This document shows positions 9,468-19,800 of a DNA stretch of 64,000 nucleotides, piece by piece. The notes under the pieces were generated by a model. The model searched no databases. It worked only from the letters and a program-made list of their open reading frames with translations, and was not told where the DNA came from. A program made the translations under genes and the position numbers. Numbering within the stretch: position 1 is the first letter of the stretch; each line of letters opens with the position of its first letter. Origin of the DNA: CAZUCE01 sp964619265 (GTDB lineage: Bacteria; Planctomycetota; UBA1135; GCA-002686595); NCBI GenBank assembly GCA_964619265.1, contig CAZUCE010000001.1:1-64000 (forward strand), read 5' to 3'.

Positions 9468-12400
9468 ATGAATTCGACCGGACCGGCCAGCCGCCCGCAG
9501 CAGGACAACGACCCTGCGGGAGACCTTCAGCTGTCCCACGTCCCCGTGGTGCACGGCTATAAGGTCCTGGATCCGTGCATTCTGTTCCGGAGGATCGGAA
9601 AGGGCGGGATGGGCACCGTCTATCACGCAAAACACATGAACTTGAACGTCGATGCGGCGGTCAAGGTCATGCACCCGGACCTGGCGAGGAACGAGGAGTA
9701 CCTTTCGCGCTTCAAAGGCGAGGCGAGCACCGCCGCGGTCATCCAGCACCACAACGTGGTCCGCGTGTTCGACGTCCGCGAAAGTCAGGGTCTCCACTAC
9801 ATCGTGATGGAGTTCGTGGACGGCGAGCACACCCGCGACCGGGTGGTGCGCAAGGGCGCGCTCGACATCCAAGAAGCAATCCACATCGCGCTTGGCGCTG
9901 GCCGCGGCCTGGCCGCCGCCCACCGCATTGGAACCGTCCACCGGGACATCAAGCCGGACAACATCTTGGTCTCGACCGCCGGCGACGTGAAGCTCGCCGA
10001 CCTGGGCTTGGCCAAGCCGCAGCGCACCGACGACGACCCGGGGATGACACGGACCATGGCCGTGCTCGGCACGCCCCAGTACATGCCGCCCGAGCAGTGG
10101 CACGGAGTCAGCGAAGTGCGTTTCCCCGGCGACGTCTGGGCGCTGGGTGCGACCCTCTATTTCTTGCTGACCGGCGAGGACGGAATCCCGCGCGGCAGCT
10201 ACGCGGAGATCTGCACCTGGGTTCTCAACAAGTCGTATCCCGACCCGCGCCAGAAGCGACCCGAAATTCCGGATGGCCTGGCCGAACTGATCGCCGACTG
10301 CACACGCACCGACCCCGCCGATCGACCGGCCACCGCCGCCGAATTCGTTCGTCGCCTTGAGCCGTTCGCCGACCGCAGCGCCAGCAACTTGCTTGCTGAC
10401 GAGCAACTCAAGATCACCGACTCCCGCACGCTCATTTCTCCGCCGCCGCTCGGCACGGTGGTGTCAATCCGCACCCAGGTCGAGCAGCAGTCGCAGATCG
10501 AAGGACAGGCCGGCGAGCCCACGTTGATCCACGACCCCGGCACGCTGCAAACCGTCCTGCCAAGCGGCGTCACCGCGCCGCTCGGCACGCTACCGACCAT
10601 CGCCCAGGCTCCCGTTCGCCGCGCTGGCGATCCGAACCTGGCCGGGTCCGAGGGCCCAGCCCCGGTCCAGCCCAGGCGCTCGTTCTGGAAGCCTGTGCTC
10701 GCCCTTTGCGTGACCGCTGTCGCCGTCGCGTTCGCGTTCCCCGAAGTTCGAGCCACCCTGTTTCCGAGTCCGAGTGCTCGCGCGCGCTTCGACCTAAGCG
10801 GCGAATGGCAAAACGGCGCAACCTACACCTCCGATCTCGACTACAAGCTGCTCGGCCGCGTCAAAGACCCTGAGGCGACGAGCCTGCTCTACTCCATCGA
10901 CGACGGAGAACCCAAGCTTGGGGCGATCCAGGCCGACCGCACGTTTCGAATCTCCCTCGAACTGCATCCAAACCGCGCCCAGCGTGTGTCCCTCGGGACG
11001 GTCGGGGGTCGGGCAAGTACGACCGTGACGATCCATCACGACGATGTGGTCCCGCAGGTCGAGCCGAGACTCGGGCCCGAGCCATTGGGCGCCCCGATTC
11101 TCGCCAGCTCCGGTCTAGAGCTTGAATTCAGGGTTTTGGACCAGACTGCCCTCGTCACGGTCACAGGCGGTGAATTTGACGAGCCGCTCGAACTGAAGCC
11201 GACCCTGGAGAATCCGATCCTGCGGCGCACGCCCGCGCTCAGGCCAGCCGACGGCGAGGTCACCTACGAGATCCAAGCTGAAGACGCCGCGGGCAATCGG
11301 CCAAGCCCGCTGTCCATGACCTTCTTGGTCGACCGCACGCTGCCCGAGCTACTTTTGAAAAGCCCCGGCGGGAACAGCTTGCTGCGAAGCGGCGAAAACC
11401 TGATCGCCCTCGAATTCAGCGAGCCGATTGCCTGGATCGAGATCGACGGCCAGCGGGCCTTGGTCGAAGGCCTGCGACACGAGTTCACCGTCGATGTGCC
11501 GCGCGGTGAGACGGAATGGACGGTCCCGCTCGCCTTCCAGGATCTGCTCGGCAATCGGGTCGACGACTCCCTGGTGTACGGCGTTGCCCTCGACCCGGTT
11601 TTCGTGACCGAGCTACAGCTAGAGCCCGGGTCGGGCTCGATTCCAGAAGGTCCGATCCAGTTGACCGGAACGGCCGAAGGGGTCGAGGGCGAACAGCTCC
11701 TCGCGCACTGGATTTCGTTCGCTGATGGCGAACAAGTCAGGTTCGACGCCGGCCCGGTGGTCCTGGGCGCCGGTGGCCGGATCCAAACCAGCTTCGAGCT
11801 TCCCGCCAGCCTCCCCGATGGCTTGTTCCGCCTGCAGATAGCTGGGCGCAACGGTGGCGCCGACTGGAGTTCGCCGGTGGGTCCGGTCCTCGATCGAACA
11901 ACCCCGGCGCTCGTCACCGAGCAAGGCCAGCTCGGAAGCCCGGTCGTTCCCCTGCGCCCCGATCCCGAAGCGGGTGATTTTCAGCTGGAGCTCGTCTTCA
12001 GCGAAGTGATCCGGCTTACCTCGGAGGACCTACCTGAACAGCATTTTGCAGACCTCGCCAAGGGGTCCGACCGCGGCGTGCTATCCCTGCCGGTCGCGGA
12101 CCTCGCCCTCTCGTTCGACGAACGGCGAACCCTTTCGTTCACGGCTACGGACGCGGTCGGTCGTTCGACCGCTTTCCAAGTCGAGCTCTCGGCTCCCGAG
12201 CCGCCGCCCAAGTGGGCCTACCTCGAATCTGCGAGCTTCCCGCCGGTCGTCGACTGGCTGCCCGAGAGCCAGCAGTTCGTGTTCCTCGACACGAACGGCA
12301 AACCGGCTTTCTTCGGGCTGCCCAAGGGCTTCGAGATCGCCGAGCTCGAGCCGGAGCCCGGAGGTGCCCAACCGTTCGAACTCACCCATCGCGCCAGCGG

Positions 12401-12992
12401 CGACGTGGCCGAGATGATCCTGGTCCCGGTTGGCTCGCTGCTTGGCCCAAAACCCCGAGAAGGCTGCTCCGAGCCGTTCCTGATCGACCGCTACGAGCTG
12501 TCCCAGGAGCGCTTCGCCCGCACGGGGGTCGAGCTCCGGTATCCCGTCGACGAGCCGAGCTCCGAATTGGCCCAAGCGAACGTCAGCTATCAGAACGCCC
12601 GCAGCGGCCTGATGAAGCTGGGACGCTCGCTACCCTCCGTCGAGGCCTGGGAAACGGCTGCCGGCTGGGACGGCCACTCGTTCCCTGAGGTCGGGCTCGA
12701 GCAGCTCGAGCTCCAAAAAGACCGGGTCCACGGAGCCAACGAACCGATCCTCCTGAAGAGCCTCCAATTCGACGAATCGCCGCTGGGGATCTACGGGATG
12801 CGCACCGGGCTTCGCGAGCACTGCCTGAGCCAGGCCACCATGCGAACGGCCTTGCGCGGGGGACATTCATTCGCCTTCGGTCGCAACAATCCGCTCGACG
12901 CTACGATGGTCACGAGCCAATTCACGAGCATGCGGCGCCAGATTGGCGTTCGCGGCCTCGTGGCTCTCAAGCCGTCCCCTCCACCCCCCTAG
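9468..12992 (+). CDS. Membrane Ser/Thr protein kinase with Ig-like repeats and degenerate FGE-like C-terminal domain
   Basis: A 1174-residue transmembrane kinase. The cytoplasmic Hanks-type domain spans about 30-310: glycine loop GKGGMG (44-49), Lys66, HRDIKPDN (158-165), DLG in place of DFG (178-180) and GTPQYMPPEQW. A proline-rich juxtamembrane linker leads to one membrane helix near 407-424. The outer part contains beta-sandwich segments (DDVVPQVEP, VDRTLPELL repeats). From about 990 a domain resembles formylglycine-generating enzyme/SUMF1: IDRYELSQERF, LPSVEAWETAAGW, GIYGMRTG, RGGHSF and a final RxxxGxRGL. Several hallmark residues, such as the Asn-Val-Trp-Glu-Trp motif, are missing, so it may be a binding domain only. 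The ATG at 9468 has an AAGGTGA site upstream; a GTG at 9411 is the alternative. The lipoprotein gene follows after 7 bases. Confidence 0.88.
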   Translation: MNSTGPASRPQQDNDPAGDLQLSHVPVVHGYKVLDPCILFRRIGKGGMGTVYHAKHMNLNVDAAVKVMHPDLARNEEYLSRFKGEASTAAVIQHHNVVRVFDVRESQGLHYIVMEFVDGEHTRDRVVRKGALDIQEAIHIALGAGRGLAAAHRIGTVHRDIKPDNILVSTAGDVKLADLGLAKPQRTDDDPGMTRTMAVLGTPQYMPPEQWHGVSEVRFPGDVWALGATLYFLLTGEDGIPRGSYAEICTWVLNKSYPDPRQKRPEIPDGLAELIADCTRTDPADRPATAAEFVRRLEPFADRSASNLLADEQLKITDSRTLISPPPLGTVVSIRTQVEQQSQIEGQAGEPTLIHDPGTLQTVLPSGVTAPLGTLPTIAQAPVRRAGDPNLAGSEGPAPVQPRRSFWKPVLALCVTAVAVAFAFPEVRATLFPSPSARARFDLSGEWQNGATYTSDLDYKLLGRVKDPEATSLLYSIDDGEPKLGAIQADRTFRISLELHPNRAQRVSLGTVGGRASTTVTIHHDDVVPQVEPRLGPEPLGAPILASSGLELEFRVLDQTALVTVTGGEFDEPLELKPTLENPILRRTPALRPADGEVTYEIQAEDAAGNRPSPLSMTFLVDRTLPELLLKSPGGNSLLRSGENLIALEFSEPIAWIEIDGQRALVEGLRHEFTVDVPRGETEWTVPLAFQDLLGNRVDDSLVYGVALDPVFVTELQLEPGSGSIPEGPIQLTGTAEGVEGEQLLAHWISFADGEQVRFDAGPVVLGAGGRIQTSFELPASLPDGLFRLQIAGRNGGADWSSPVGPVLDRTTPALVTEQGQLGSPVVPLRPDPEAGDFQLELVFSEVIRLTSEDLPEQHFADLAKGSDRGVLSLPVADLALSFDERRTLSFTATDAVGRSTAFQVELSAPEPPPKWAYLESASFPPVVDWLPESQQFVFLDTNGKPAFFGLPKGFEIAELEPEPGGAQPFELTHRASGDVAEMILVPVGSLLGPKPREGCSEPFLIDRYELSQERFARTGVELRYPVDEPSSELAQANVSYQNARSGLMKLGRSLPSVEAWETAAGWDGHSFPEVGLEQLELQKDRVHGANEPILLKSLQFDESPLGIYGMRTGLREHCLSQATMRTALRGGHSFAFGRNNPLDATMVTSQFTSMRRQIGVRGLVALKPSPPPP

Positions 12993-12999
12993 GTATCGC

Positions 13000-13992
13000 A
13001 TGCGCCCGCTCGTCTGCGCCAGCATCCTCACACTGCTCTCGGTCTCCTGCCGGTCCACGGACACGCTGATGACCGACGCTCGGGGGGGAGGACCTATCGC
13101 GCAGGCTTCCCCCGCGGCCTACCGCATCGCCGTTCTGCCGGTGGAGTTCGACGCCAGCGCCCGCGGCGCTGCTGGGCTCGACCGGCTCGGATTCGACGGG
13201 CCCGCCGTCACCACCCAGCTCGTCGAAGCCCTCCAAGAAGTCCGCGCCGCCTCCCAGGTGGTCGCCGTCAGCGAGGGCAGCTACAGCGTTGGGGATTTCG
13301 ACCTGGTTTTCGAGCCTCGTCTGATCCGTCAAGGGTGGCAGTACGACCGCACGCTCAAGGGGCGCGCCGCGCTCTCCTCCCTGGCCTGGCTTGGGTCCTG
13401 GGTCGGCGGCCTATTCGTGGACGACAAGCGCTACAGCACCGACCTTTCGATCGAGTGCGCGCTCAAGAGTTTCGACGAGGAGCGCTTCGCGAATCCCGAT
13501 CCGTTCGACTCGGGCGCGGTCAATCTGACCTTCCTCGACCGCAACAAGAAACTCGGTGGATTCACGCTGCTGAGCCTGATCGCGCCTCCGTTCCTGCTCG
13601 GATCCAGCGCGTCCAAGACCTCCGATTCGCTCCAAGAGCGCTCGATGCTCCAGGTCGCCACCGAGTGGAAGAACTATCTGAGGTGGGACCACACCGACGA
13701 CCAAGGCCTCAGCTACACCCTGACCGATATCGAGCCTGCCAACGGCAGCACGACGGGCGGCTCGGTGAACTTCGCCTGCACCATCCGCACCTCAGCCCAG
13801 GTGGAAGTCATGGCCCTGGCGGTGAATGACCAGCCCTTGGTTCCGGGCGCTTTCACCCTCGAATCCTCGGGAACTCGAGAAAATCGAGTCGAGGCTCGCA
13901 ACATCGCCCTGGTTCGGGGCGACAACTTCCTCTCCCTGTGGATCACCGTCGGCGGCATCCCGAGCCGGCACACCTTCCACTACGTGAACTAG
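13000..13992 (+). CDS. Putative lipoprotein, function unknown
   Basis: A 330-residue exported protein. Residues 1-17 form a lipoprotein signal with an LLSVSC lipobox. The first half (YRIAVLPVEF, then VTTQLVEAL) is reminiscent of proteins that build a periplasmic stress or assembly factor around a Rossmann-like domain, such as LpoB/GNA1162-type lipoproteins. I cannot assign a family. The last ~90 residues (YTLTDIEPANGSTTGG to the end) look like an Ig-like beta sandwich. The ATG at 13000 is chosen because it opens the signal sequence. The gene starts 7 bases after the kinase gene and is followed by another lipoprotein gene, so the three probably form one envelope-sensing operon. Confidence 0.7.
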   Translation: MRPLVCASILTLLSVSCRSTDTLMTDARGGGPIAQASPAAYRIAVLPVEFDASARGAAGLDRLGFDGPAVTTQLVEALQEVRAASQVVAVSEGSYSVGDFDLVFEPRLIRQGWQYDRTLKGRAALSSLAWLGSWVGGLFVDDKRYSTDLSIECALKSFDEERFANPDPFDSGAVNLTFLDRNKKLGGFTLLSLIAPPFLLGSSASKTSDSLQERSMLQVATEWKNYLRWDHTDDQGLSYTLTDIEPANGSTTGGSVNFACTIRTSAQVEVMALAVNDQPLVPGAFTLESSGTRENRVEARNIALVRGDNFLSLWITVGGIPSRHTFHYVN

Positions 13993-14123
13993 GGGCCCCA
14001 AAACCCGCCTCCCGAGCCCTGTGGCCGGTGGGTGGGCCTGCCCTGCGTTGCGTTGGGAGACTTTCAAGCGGGCTGGGCCCGGCGCGCTCGGAAGTCTGCT
14101 CGTGGGCCAACCTGCCCACCGCG

Positions 14124-16589
14124 ATGAACTCCACCCGCTTTTCACGACCCGTTCCGCCGGTTGCCCCCACTCCCCCGCTTGCCACAGCCCGCTGGGCCGG
14201 CCTGGCCACGGCGGCTCTAACCCTCGGCTGCGGCCCAGCCTTACTGGGTAGCTCGCTTTCGGACGACTCCGAGGCCGAGGTCATTCCGGTCGCAACCGCC
14301 CCCAGCCCCGAGAACGGGGCGGAAGCCCTGGGCCTGCTCGTCCCCGAGCTCGAATTCACCTGGACACCGGCTCCGTTCGCATCCGCCCAGAGGCTCAGCC
14401 TCGCTCTAGATCCCGGCAGTCTGTTCAGCGAGGACGCCCTCCTGACCAGCGAACTTCTTTTGGGCACCACGGATCGCTTCGACCTGGCCGCGATTCCGAT
14501 TGGAACCTCCGCGCTCCCCGAAGGCTCGGAGATCTTCTGGCGCATCGATGCGATCTTCGACGAGCTCAAGGTGCCGGGTAGCTCCTGGTCGTTCAGCACG
14601 GAAACCTTGGGACGACGCGAGGTCGAACCGAACGGCTCTACCGCAGAGGCCAATACCTTCCTGAATGGCAAGACGTTGGTCGGCGAGATCGCATCCAGCC
14701 CGGGTTCCGAAGACGTCGATTGGTTCCGGTTCGCGATGAACAGCGGCTCGGCCTATCAACTCCGCTTCTCGGCCCACGGGTTCGATCAGCAACGCTGGCG
14801 CACCGCCAACGCCGTTCCTGAAGTCACGATCTATCGCACCGGGGAGAGCCCGTCCGAACCTCCCCTGCCGATCCACCAGCACCTGTGGTCCGGCGAAGCG
14901 TTCACCACGACCGCCACCAGCTTTTATCCCGCCGTCCAAGATCTCGACTTCCCCCTGCTCTCCACTGAACAGCCCGAAGTCTTCCTGGTTCGCGTGCGCG
15001 CCGTCAACTTCGACAGCTCCGGCACCGAGCCCTCGGCGGTAGGTGGTCAGTACGCCCTTCGCCTCGATCAACTCGAAGGCGGGATGGAGTACGAGTCCGT
15101 GTTCGAGCTCCCCAACGCCGAAAACCTGCCCGGAGCAGCTCTCGACGGGTTCCAAAACGACTACTCCGGCAACGCCACGCCGTTCACCCTCGAGCCGACC
15201 GACGAAGCCGGCCGGTACATCGGTCGCTGCGCCGGCTATCTGGTGGTCGAGGAGAAGGAGGGGTTGCTGCTCGGTGGCTTCGACTACCTGAAGACTACCA
15301 TGCCGCTCGAAGGCCACATCTACGAGCTGACCGCCACCCTTCACGCGACCCGCTTGGGCAGGGGATTCGACGATCCGGCGACGCCGGTGATCTGCGACCT
15401 GGACATGAATCTGTTCGTGCCGGAGAACAACGGGTTCAGCAACGCAACTGCGGCCCAGGACGTAGCGAGCTTCCAAGCCAACGATCCGGGAATCACGATG
15501 ATTCGCGAACCCACCTTCAACTTGGACCTCGAGGCGATCTTCGGCCTGCTGCACTCCGGCCACGGCGGCATTCCGATTGACCGCGACGCCCAGTACACCC
15601 GCCGCGGCGTGCCCTATATCCTCGACGTCGCGGTAACCGACCACACCGAGCTGGGCCTGCAAACCGAGCTCGAGCTCCCCGGCGAAGAACTAAACGGTTC
15701 ACCGGTCGCCGCTGAGCCGCTCGAGCCCGGTTCGCTATTCCGCGGGAACCTCTTGGACGGCGCCGGCGACGACAGCGACTGGCTCGCCTTTGCGGGCTCC
15801 GCAGGCGACCGCCTCAGCTGTCAGCTATGGAACGGACGCATCCTCCTGGACCTTGCCGGCAGCCCGCCGCCCGGATCAGGGCCCGGCCCGGCCTCGGAAC
15901 CACGCCTGACTCTGTTCGACATCTCCGATCCGCTCACCCCCGTCGAGCTCACGGGCATCGTGAACACCACGGACGAGGAGTACGACCCGCTCAACGACAA
16001 CGCCCGCTTGTTCCTTCAGACGATCCTGCCCGTCGACGGAACCTACGCCCTGCGCGTCGACGACCCCAGCGGCCTACCGGCCGACGAGGGGTTCGACTAC
16101 CTGCTCTGCCTCGACCAAATCACCGGTCAATTCGAGAGCGAGCCGAACGGCAACCTCGGTTTCGCGGACGAGTTTGCGCCGGGACAACCGATATCCGGCG
16201 TCCTCGACGACGCCGCCGGCGATGTGGACCTCTTCCGATTCACCGCCGAACAAGACGAGGTGCTTTGGTTCGACGCCACCGCCTCGCTCGAAGACGCCAA
16301 CATCCTCGAACCGGAGCGCCCCGGATTCGGTTCGAGCGCCATCCTCGAACTCGCAATCCTCAACAACGTCGGCATCCAGATCGCGAGCGCTACGACCCTA
16401 GCCGACGCCGGCGGCTACCCGGTCACCAGCCAGTGCCTCGTGCGCTCCGGCTCCAGCACTCGCCTGGGATTCCTCTGCCCGGCGTCCGGAACCTACTACC
16501 TAAGCGTGCGCGACCGGGACAACACCACCGGCCCGGACCACCTGTACGTCGTCGAACTGGAGCGCGAGCCACTCGAGAGCCAGCCCTAG
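14124..16589 (+). CDS. Large exported lipoprotein with three PPC-like domains
   Basis: An 821-residue exported protein. Its signal has a TLGCG lipobox near residue 38, preceded by a long Pro-rich N-terminus. Three modules resemble bacterial pre-peptidase C-terminal (PPC) domains. Each starts with an ExNG-type or equivalent stretch and carries D(V/S)DWxxFxx: REVEPNGSTAEA with EDVDWFRF, AAEPLEPGSLFRG with DDSDWLAF, and FESEPNGNLGFA with GDVDLFRF. A middle region contains CDLDMN and HSGHGG motifs of unknown meaning. PPC domains are common on secreted planctomycete and myxobacterial proteins and probably mediate surface binding or stability. No catalytic domain is visible. The ATG at 14124 is the first that gives a plausible signal. 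It is the last gene before a strong hairpin, probably in one unit with the upstream kinase. Confidence 0.78.
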   Translation: MNSTRFSRPVPPVAPTPPLATARWAGLATAALTLGCGPALLGSSLSDDSEAEVIPVATAPSPENGAEALGLLVPELEFTWTPAPFASAQRLSLALDPGSLFSEDALLTSELLLGTTDRFDLAAIPIGTSALPEGSEIFWRIDAIFDELKVPGSSWSFSTETLGRREVEPNGSTAEANTFLNGKTLVGEIASSPGSEDVDWFRFAMNSGSAYQLRFSAHGFDQQRWRTANAVPEVTIYRTGESPSEPPLPIHQHLWSGEAFTTTATSFYPAVQDLDFPLLSTEQPEVFLVRVRAVNFDSSGTEPSAVGGQYALRLDQLEGGMEYESVFELPNAENLPGAALDGFQNDYSGNATPFTLEPTDEAGRYIGRCAGYLVVEEKEGLLLGGFDYLKTTMPLEGHIYELTATLHATRLGRGFDDPATPVICDLDMNLFVPENNGFSNATAAQDVASFQANDPGITMIREPTFNLDLEAIFGLLHSGHGGIPIDRDAQYTRRGVPYILDVAVTDHTELGLQTELELPGEELNGSPVAAEPLEPGSLFRGNLLDGAGDDSDWLAFAGSAGDRLSCQLWNGRILLDLAGSPPPGSGPGPASEPRLTLFDISDPLTPVELTGIVNTTDEEYDPLNDNARLFLQTILPVDGTYALRVDDPSGLPADEGFDYLLCLDQITGQFESEPNGNLGFADEFAPGQPISGVLDDAAGDVDLFRFTAEQDEVLWFDATASLEDANILEPERPGFGSSAILELAILNNVGIQIASATTLADAGGYPVTSQCLVRSGSSTRLGFLCPASGTYYLSVRDRDNTTGPDHLYVVELEREPLESQP

Positions 16590-16621
16590 CCATCCGCGAG
16601 GGGGGCGGAAATCTAGAGGTA

Positions 16622-16682
16622 GGTTGACCCCGAAAGCGGGTCCAGCCTCTATGTGAGTCGGGACCCGCTTTCGGGGTCAACC
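16622..16682. terminator. Perfect 22-bp inverted repeat, bidirectional terminator candidate
   Basis: Arms 16622-16643 and 16661-16682 are perfect reverse complements around a 17-base loop. They sit between the ends of two convergent genes (stops at 16589 and 16809). No long T tract follows on either strand, so it may end transcription as a factor-assisted or protective RNA hairpin. A smaller 6-bp hairpin (16681-16695) follows immediately. Confidence 0.65.
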
Positions 16683-16808
16683 CACTCGAAGTGGGCTCGG
16701 CGCCAAGAGCCATGCACGGACGCCCCAAATCACAACCAGGAGTGGAGACCGAAGGCGATTGCCTCCGGTCGCCATTTCCATTGGTTGTAGCCAATCAGTT
16801 GTCGCGAT

Positions 16809-19800
16809 TCACTGGCCAGACAATGTCATCAGGAATGCGACGAGCTGGTTCATCTCGCTCGTGCTCAACCCAAGTGGGCGGAGCTGGGGATCGAGAGTTT
16901 CCAGGACTTCTGGGTCAATACCCTGTGCGAAGGGATCGTTGTAGTGCTCAATCACATCCATCAACGTTGCCTCGCTGCCATCGTGGAAATAAGGCGCCGT
17001 ATCAGCCACCCCACGAAGCGAAGGAGTTTTAAGGGCAAAATCCTCGGCCGAGCGCCCTGTTACGCCTCCCAGACCTTCAATGACGAGCGGGCTTTTGACG
17101 GTCCCGATGTTGTGGAAGGTCTCGTCGGTAAACGAAGAGTCACGATGGCAAGAAAAACACCGAGCTTTGCCGAAGAAGAGGCCCTGGCCTAGCCGTGCGT
17201 CATCGCTCATCCCAGTCGGCGGTCCGTCGAAGAGCGAATCCGCGCTGACGAGCGTTCGCATGTAGATGCTAAGTGCGGCTCTCAAACGCTCTTCGGTTGC
17301 GCCGCCAGCACCTCCAAATGCCTCGTTAAAGGCAGTCACGTAGTCAAAATCTGCGTTGTTGTTGATTCGAGCGACAACGCTAGCCATATCAGGGTTTCCC
17401 ATCTCGTTCGGATTGAGCAGGGGCCGTTCCACCTGCTGCTCGAGCGACGGAGAGTGCCCCTCAAAAGTCCGAGTGGCACCGAAGGCCACGTTCTCCAAGG
17501 AAGGAGTGTTGAAAACTGTCCCCGAGAGAAGTCCGTCGGAAAAAGCCTCCCCCGGATCTGCGAACCGGGCGCTCGGGTGATGACACGACGTACATGTAAT
17601 CACTTCTCCCTCCCTCGAGAGGATTGGGTCCGCGAAGAGGGTTTCACCAAGCGTCTCCCTATCCCGGGTCCAAGTGGTGAGCAAACCTGTTGGGTCGCCA
17701 TTCGCAGGATCGACTGGCCAGTCGGCATCCGTTGGTTCGAGACCATTGGGAAGCGCATTTCCGCCGGCCCCCATAGCGTCCCACTCACCGAATTCGGCGG
17801 GAGCGGGCCCCACGTAAGCATCCCGGCGCAGCTCGGCAGGAGTCCGAGCCACGGTTGAGATAGCGATCTCATCCATAACCAAAACGATATCGTCGACGGT
17901 GACAGGAGCGCTCTGCTCTGGGGAACCTGGCCCGAAGACCCAAGTGCCCTCCTCTGTCGAAGGAAGTCCCGGCAAGAGCGGTGACGGCCCCTCAAAGGTC
18001 ATCGATGGAGAGGCTGACTCTCCGTCCACGTACAACTTCAGAGTCACTATGTGACTTCCCGGTAACACTTCCGTAATTCGCAAGGTGAACGCGATGTGGT
18101 GCCAACCCGCGCGACGATCCGCCCAGGCTGCAGAAGAACTAAAGACACCGGGATCCGAACGGACCGTTCTGTAGGGGCTTCCTTGGCCAATAGGAAAGAG
18201 GACGTTCGCTTCGATGGACCCGTCTGCTTCGATATCGACCGTGAGAATGTCGAGATCGGTAGAACCAAAGCTACTTGTATGTGAGATCAAGCGTAGGTGA
18301 GGAACTACCGGGGACCCACCTCCAAGGGGGTCCGACGTTTGAGACGGGGGCGACCCCGGCGGACGGGCCAACTTTGCAAACGCCTGAGCCGTGAACTCAG
18401 TGGTTCCAGCCGCAAATCCCATGGAAGACTCGGGGTAGACGGCTCCCTCTGCGGAAAAGGTGATTCCTTGCCCCTTGAACCCGATGCTCTCGTGAAAAGG
18501 CTGCTTGGCTCCGTTCTCATCCTGGTTGGCCAGGGCGTTCCCGGTCAGTCTGCGAAGTTCCTCCGCTGCATCTCGCTCCGTAGGGTAGGGTCCGGAGTTG
18601 CTGAGCACCTCCTGAGGGAATGCGGCGCCCGGACTGAGGAGAACGATCGCGGGATCCGCGCCTCCAGCGGTGTCCGGCGTTGCATCGGTCCGGTAGGTCA
18701 TCCAGTTCGCTGCAGGATCCTGTGGGTTGTCTGCCTGCGGATGAGAATCGATCTGAATTGCTTCGTTGCAGGCGAGGTATAGCAGATAGTCCCCATCTCG
18801 CTCCTCAAATCGAACCTCTCCGTACGTGTCGTTGGTTGAGACAATAAACGGGAGAACGGGAATCCTTTGATCAGCATCCTGGGCCGGAATGGGTGCGCCC
18901 TCTCCGGGGGCCGGCTCCCAGACCCTGGACAGCGGCTCCCAAATGCCAGGCTTCATCCCGGTGCTGAACCCAATCGTCGACCACGAGGGACTAAGGCCTA
19001 CAATATTGAAGTTTCCATAACGCGGCCAGTACCACTCCCCTGCTTTCCGCGTGGGGTTGATGCCAACATCGTCGACGTGCTTAAGATAGCCTCCGGTGAT
19101 AGCTCCGGCGATGTAACCCGCAGACCGAGTGGGGGCAGACGGCACCCCTTCTTCGAAGGCATGAAAGGAACGGACGGCTCGTGCCAAAATGAAGTCCCCG
19201 TCGCGACTGATCCAGGGGTAGGGGCCTCTTAAGGGCTGGCTAGCAGAGAACGTGAAAGGAACTGCTTCGCCCGGAAGACGGGGGAGACGGATAGGTTCTT
19301 GAAACACTCGGTAGCGCTCCTCGAATTGCCCCACCGCGGAAACATCTGATCCGGCCAACTCCGACAGGGGTGGTGCCTCGGTGATTGAACGCGGCTGCGT
19401 CCATCCGGTGGCGCTAAACCCGACGTTATTGTAAATATATGTAACCTCACCGTTTCCAATATTGAAATTCTTGCTGTTGGAGTTTCCGTGATAGACGATG
19501 AGGCGGCCATCAGCCGTCATCGTAAATTCGATGCCGGGGGTCACTCCAGACGGAAGCCCGATGGGATGATTGGGTGCATCGTCTGAGATTATCTCCTGGT
19601 AGGGCGAGATCTCAGTCGCCTGAATTTCGTGCGTAACAGCATCCAGAGTCACTCGCAGGTCTTGGCAGACAAGCTGATGCCCATGATCGAAATTAACTCC
19701 TGAGTCTACTACATTTGGGGTTTGGAGAATTTCTCCCCCTCCAGGGTTGAAGGTCAGGTTTCCAAGGTCATTTCGGTTGTGAACGCGGACCACCCACAGT

